Below, piece by piece: positions 6,394 through 8,463 of a stretch of DNA of 8,463 bases. This stretch comes from an uncultured Clostridia bacterium (GTDB taxonomy: Bacteria > Bacillota > Clostridia > Christensenellales > UBA1242). The translations under genes and the position numbers were made by a program. The stretch covers positions 1 through 8,463 of the forward strand of contig CAMYXB010000042.1 of assembly GCA_947303145.1 (NCBI GenBank). Reading direction: 5' to 3'. Within the stretch, counting starts at the first letter, position 1. Every line of letters begins with the position of its first letter. A model generated the notes under the pieces. It was not told the origin of the DNA and made no database searches. It was given only the letters and a program-made list of their open reading frames with translations.

Positions 6394-6422
6394 ATTATAT
6401 CACACTAAACTAAAAATTGCAA
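6394..6422 (-). promoter_or_regulatory. Promoter of the rpoZ-priA operon
   Basis: On the minus strand TTGCAA (6422-6417), a 17-base spacer and a perfect TATAAT (6399-6394) are preceded by TGA (extended -10). The predicted start is near 6387, which excludes an omega start at 6395 and supports the one at 6356. Confidence 0.75.
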
Positions 6423-6508
6423 ACAAAAATATTTTTTCATTCTTTTATAAAGTAAGATACCCACATTATTAATCTTAGCAATGCAATCACATAGTATATT
6501 TTTATATC

Positions 6509-6735
6509 ACTCCATTGCCGAGTAAAGCAAACGCCATGGAAATGGAGTATCGCAAGATACGACTTAGAATTTTTTCCTATTAACCCACTGCGAGCCTGTC
6601 TGTCACTTGAGCGACTTTGGGATAAGTCTGTCTGCTACATAGCAGGTAGACTTAGACCACCTAAAGCAAAAGGGACAGATGGGCGAACTTTCACCCTGAA
6701 TGGAGCAAAGCGTAGTGTGGCGATCTCGTCCTATC
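6509..6735 (+). ncRNA. Candidate structured RNA or foldable dispersed repeat
   Basis: This gene-free segment is far more GC-rich than its flanks and folds strongly on the plus strand. A 14-bp hairpin pairs 6623-6636 with 6641-6654 (core AAGTCTGTCTGCT / AGCAGGTAGACTT) around loop ACAT; its two centre pairs are G.U. An enclosing 11-bp stem pairs 6594-6604 with 6674-6684 (GCCTGTCTGTC / GACAGATGGGC), again with two G.U pairs. Both stems are bordered by possible tandem G.A mismatches (6621-6622 with 6655-6656; 6592-6593 with 6685-6686). A small hairpin GTATC-GCAA-GATAC (6547-6560) has a GNRA loop. A further helix joins ACTCCATT (6509-6516) and AATGGAGT (6541-6548). These wobble pairs would be A.C mismatches on the other strand, so the plus strand is the folded one. 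No known riboswitch, tmRNA, RNase P, SRP or 6S signature was recognised, and no clear promoter or T-run terminator frames it. A dispersed palindromic repeat is the main alternative. Boundaries are approximate. Confidence 0.5.
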
Positions 6736-6826
6736 AAAAAAAATCCTTTTACATAAAAATTCATATTCAAAAAAATGTCGTCTTATATAAAAATTTACAA
6801 TAGAATGTGTCCATCCCACAATATGT

Positions 6827-6940
6827 AAAAAAGTGAAAAAGTTGAAAATATCGAAAAAAGTTTTGAAAAAATATAAAAAAAGGTAAAAAAAACCTAAAAA
6901 TGAAAAAAAATAAAAAAATTTTGAAAAATTTGCAAAATTT
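6827..6940. promoter_or_regulatory. Phased A-tract array, probably curved DNA / UP-like region
   Basis: About twelve runs of four to eight A residues have centres near 6830, 6838, 6847, 6857, 6869, 6878, 6889, 6898, 6907, 6915, 6926 and 6936, a mean spacing of about 9.6 bases, close to a helical turn. The array ends directly at the TTGACA at 6943. Such phasing bends DNA, and A-tracts next to the -35 can act as UP elements for the RNA polymerase alpha subunit. The rest of the gap (6736-6826) is AT-rich and shows nothing I can identify. Confidence 0.5.
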
Positions 6941-6942
6941 AC

Positions 6943-6970
6943 TTGACATGAGTTGGGGATAATATATTAG
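6943..6970 (+). promoter_or_regulatory. Promoter of the solenoid surface-protein gene
   Basis: A perfect TTGACA (6943-6948) is followed after 16 bases by TATTAG (6965-6970). A perfect TATAAT also occurs at 6977-6982, with TTGGGG (6953-6958) 18 bases upstream, so the exact -10 is ambiguous. Either choice starts transcription 20-35 nt before the GTG at 7009. Confidence 0.6.
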
Positions 6971-7008
6971 ACTAAGTATAATAAAACATAAAAAGAAGTG
7001 ATTAGAAA

Positions 7009-8436
7009 GTGAAAAAATTATATTACATAGTTCTTACTATTTGCTCCATTTCGATGGCGCTAGTGTTGGGAGCGATGGTCGTCCACTCAGCACAACTTCA
7101 AACAACATCATCGTCATTGTCCGTGACATTCAGTGGACAAAATGTCAACTACGAAGTGCAAGGTTGGTATCATATTCACGGAGGTAATAGAACAGAACTG
7201 GTGGATAACGATAATGACAATGATAATATAGTCAGATTCTCAGCCACAGAAGCCCCCACCGTAAAAACTCTACAAATAGACAACGAAAGTGAAACTAATA
7301 AAGCAACACTTACCTCCGAACATCCTTATGTCTTGTTTACGTATAAGTTCATAAACACCGCATCGAGTGGTGCTTTTGCTATGAATGTTAGTCTAAATAT
7401 CACGCCATCACCTACTAATATGAAAGCAATAAAGTATGGCTCTGGTTCAGAATTATATGCTGAGGCAAATCTAGACACATTCAAAGGAACTCTTATAGGA
7501 GTTTCTACGTTTAGTAATGACCTCATTGTAGCAGGTGGCACTTCTGGAGCCACTACAGGCGACAGCGTCAAATACTATTATATTCTCCTAGAAATAAATG
7601 ATCTCACACTACCTGTCAACTTCAATCCAACATTTGCTTGGACTGTGGAATGCAGTAATCAAACCACAGTCACTATTAGTGGTAATTCATCAGTAGAAAT
7701 AACTGATACACAATCTGCAGAGTTTTTAGTTGACAAAAATATCGAAATAGTAAATTCTTCCACAGTCCAACTAAACATTTGTAATGATATTGGATCAGCA
7801 AATACTAATATGGTTGTTTCCTCTGGAGAATTGATCATTGATTGTCAAGGAGGGCATAGCATAAGTAATATTAATATTACTGTCGGCTCTAATGGTAGTC
7901 TAACACTCAAGAATCATGCTTCTATTGAGGGCGATATTATTATAGATGGTGGTAGCGCAATCTTAGAAAACGTTATTCTTTCCGGAGACATAACTATAAG
8001 TGGCGGTAGTAGTGAATTTACCAATTCCCAAATTATTGGCAATTTGATAGTAAGTGATGGTAGTGCAGAACTTGGAAACACCTCTATTATTGGAGACTTA
8101 AACATAAGTGGTGGGGATTTAACAAACAATAATTGTAATATAATCGGAGATGTTGTCATTGAAGCTGGCAATACCTTGTTTAATAATAGTTCGATTAATG
8201 GTAATTTAACAGTAAGTGGTGCTGAAACTGCTACATTAAGTGGAGATAATTCAAACATTACGGGTAATATATCTGCTGATTTAGGTAGTCTTACGATATA
8301 TGGCGGAACCTATAAACAAGATCCTTCTTTATTTGCAAATATACCTACTGGATATGAGGTAAGAACTATTAACTATAATGATATGACATTATATAGAGTA
8401 GTAAAAAAGATTGAGGATATTAACTATAACGTATAA
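7009..8436 (+). CDS. Secreted surface protein with 18-residue beta-solenoid repeats
   Basis: The 475-residue protein begins at a GTG codon with an AGAAGTG-type ribosome site 9 nt upstream. A signal peptide is clear: KK at 2-3, a hydrophobic core at about 4-25 and a likely cleavage after HSA (28). Residues about 36-235 form a beta-rich globular region (SLSVTFSGQNVNYEVQG at its start), interrupted by an acidic DNDNDND run (67-73). From about 240 the sequence becomes Asn/Ser/Gly-rich, and from 298 it settles into six near-exact repeats of 18 residues of the pattern 'x-I-x-G-x-I-x-I-x-x-G', as in SGDITISGG and IIGDLNISGG. Such repeats wind into a beta-solenoid, like bactofilins and surface adhesins. 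A terminal GGTYKQDPSLFA...GYEV unit (432-451) resembles closing units I know from gut Firmicutes surface proteins. No LPXTG, C-terminal membrane span or enzyme motif is seen, so it is probably secreted or wall-associated. Function is unknown. Confidence 0.88.
   Translation: MKKLYYIVLTICSISMALVLGAMVVHSAQLQTTSSSLSVTFSGQNVNYEVQGWYHIHGGNRTELVDNDNDNDNIVRFSATEAPTVKTLQIDNESETNKATLTSEHPYVLFTYKFINTASSGAFAMNVSLNITPSPTNMKAIKYGSGSELYAEANLDTFKGTLIGVSTFSNDLIVAGGTSGATTGDSVKYYYILLEINDLTLPVNFNPTFAWTVECSNQTTVTISGNSSVEITDTQSAEFLVDKNIEIVNSSTVQLNICNDIGSANTNMVVSSGELIIDCQGGHSISNINITVGSNGSLTLKNHASIEGDIIIDGGSAILENVILSGDITISGGSSEFTNSQIIGNLIVSDGSAELGNTSIIGDLNISGGDLTNNNCNIIGDVVIEAGNTLFNNSSINGNLTVSGAETATLSGDNSNITGNISADLGSLTIYGGTYKQDPSLFANIPTGYEVRTINYNDMTLYRVVKKIEDINYNV
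7900..8220 (+). repeat. 54-bp-period coding repeat (beta-solenoid units)
   Basis: Within the surface-protein gene, protein residues 298-315, 316-333, 334-351, 352-369, 370-387 and 388-404 are successive units of 18 residues (the last is 17). Conserved positions are the G near position 11 (SGD, IGN, IGD, NGN), the alternating I/V/L after it and a closing GG, DG or AG. The DNA units have diverged (for example ATAAGTGGCGGTAGT versus ATAAGTGGTGGGGAT), so the repeats are old and kept by protein structure rather than recently copied. Confidence 0.8.
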
Positions 8437-8463
8437 AGATTAATTACACATAAATTCTTGTTC

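Noticed and set aside
6509..6735. Known RNA classes (cobalamin or c-di-GMP riboswitch, T-box, tmRNA, RNase P, SRP, 6S)
   Set aside because: I looked for their hallmark conserved blocks and found none in proper order. The downstream gene also has its own promoter at 6943, which argues against a cis riboswitch in its leader.
6767..6949. Minus-strand 60-residue frame rich in Phe
   Set aside because: It is a read-through of T-runs opposite the A-tract array, with almost only F, I and L residues, no ribosome-binding site, and overlap with the promoter of the surface-protein gene.
7900..8220. Regular 54-bp repeats considered as a CRISPR or satellite array
   Set aside because: Units are in frame, diverged at the DNA level and conserved as an 18-residue protein pattern; there are no identical repeats with unique spacers.
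7914..8258. Minus-strand 114-residue frame inside the surface-protein gene
   Set aside because: It is antisense to the 54-bp coding repeats. Its repetitive Pro/Ser/Leu sequence mirrors the solenoid, and it has no start signals.

Overview
The window looks like a chromosomal segment of a low-GC Gram-positive bacterium (Bacillota/Firmicutes, possibly an uncultured gut-type lineage). This rests on AT-rich spacers, AAGGAG-type ribosome binding sites, sigma-A-like promoters often with an extended -10 (TGn), a lipobox lipoprotein, a four-cysteine L28 and a short omega subunit beside PriA. The standard bacterial code fits every gene. Species cannot be named from the sequence.

Left part (1-1100): a gene start cut by the window edge (minus), a lipoprotein gene (minus) with its own promoter and terminator, then about 370 bases without a confident gene. 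That gap holds a plus-strand terminator with no gene in front of it and what looks like a decayed gene or a tiny membrane-peptide frame.

Middle plus-strand part (1037-2549): two separately promoted genes. One is a zinc-ribbon protein joined to a barrel resembling EF-Tu domain 2. The other is a stand-alone EAL-domain protein, probably a cyclic-di-GMP phosphodiesterase, whose start is better placed at 1648. Two terminators sit back to back at 2522-2618.

Middle minus-strand part (2588-6422): reading leftward from 6422, promoter, rpoZ (omega), priA (replication restart helicase), a perfect-consensus promoter, an unrecognised 308-residue protein, another promoter, and rpmB (L28). rpoZ and priA are 23 nt apart and form an operon, so this is a housekeeping block of transcription, replication and translation functions. 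The omega start is better placed at 6356, because the longest frame begins inside its own -10 box.

Right part (6423-8463): a gene-free 580-base region precedes a secreted protein. It contains a highly foldable segment (about 6509-6735) whose long stems use G.U pairs, tandem G.A mismatches and a GNRA tetraloop only when read on the plus strand. This suggests a structured RNA or an RNA-like dispersed repeat. It is followed by about a dozen A-tracts spaced near one helical turn, directly upstream of a TTGACA promoter. The promoter drives a 475-residue secreted protein with an 18-residue-period beta-solenoid. The structured segment and the A-tract array are the least explained parts of the window.
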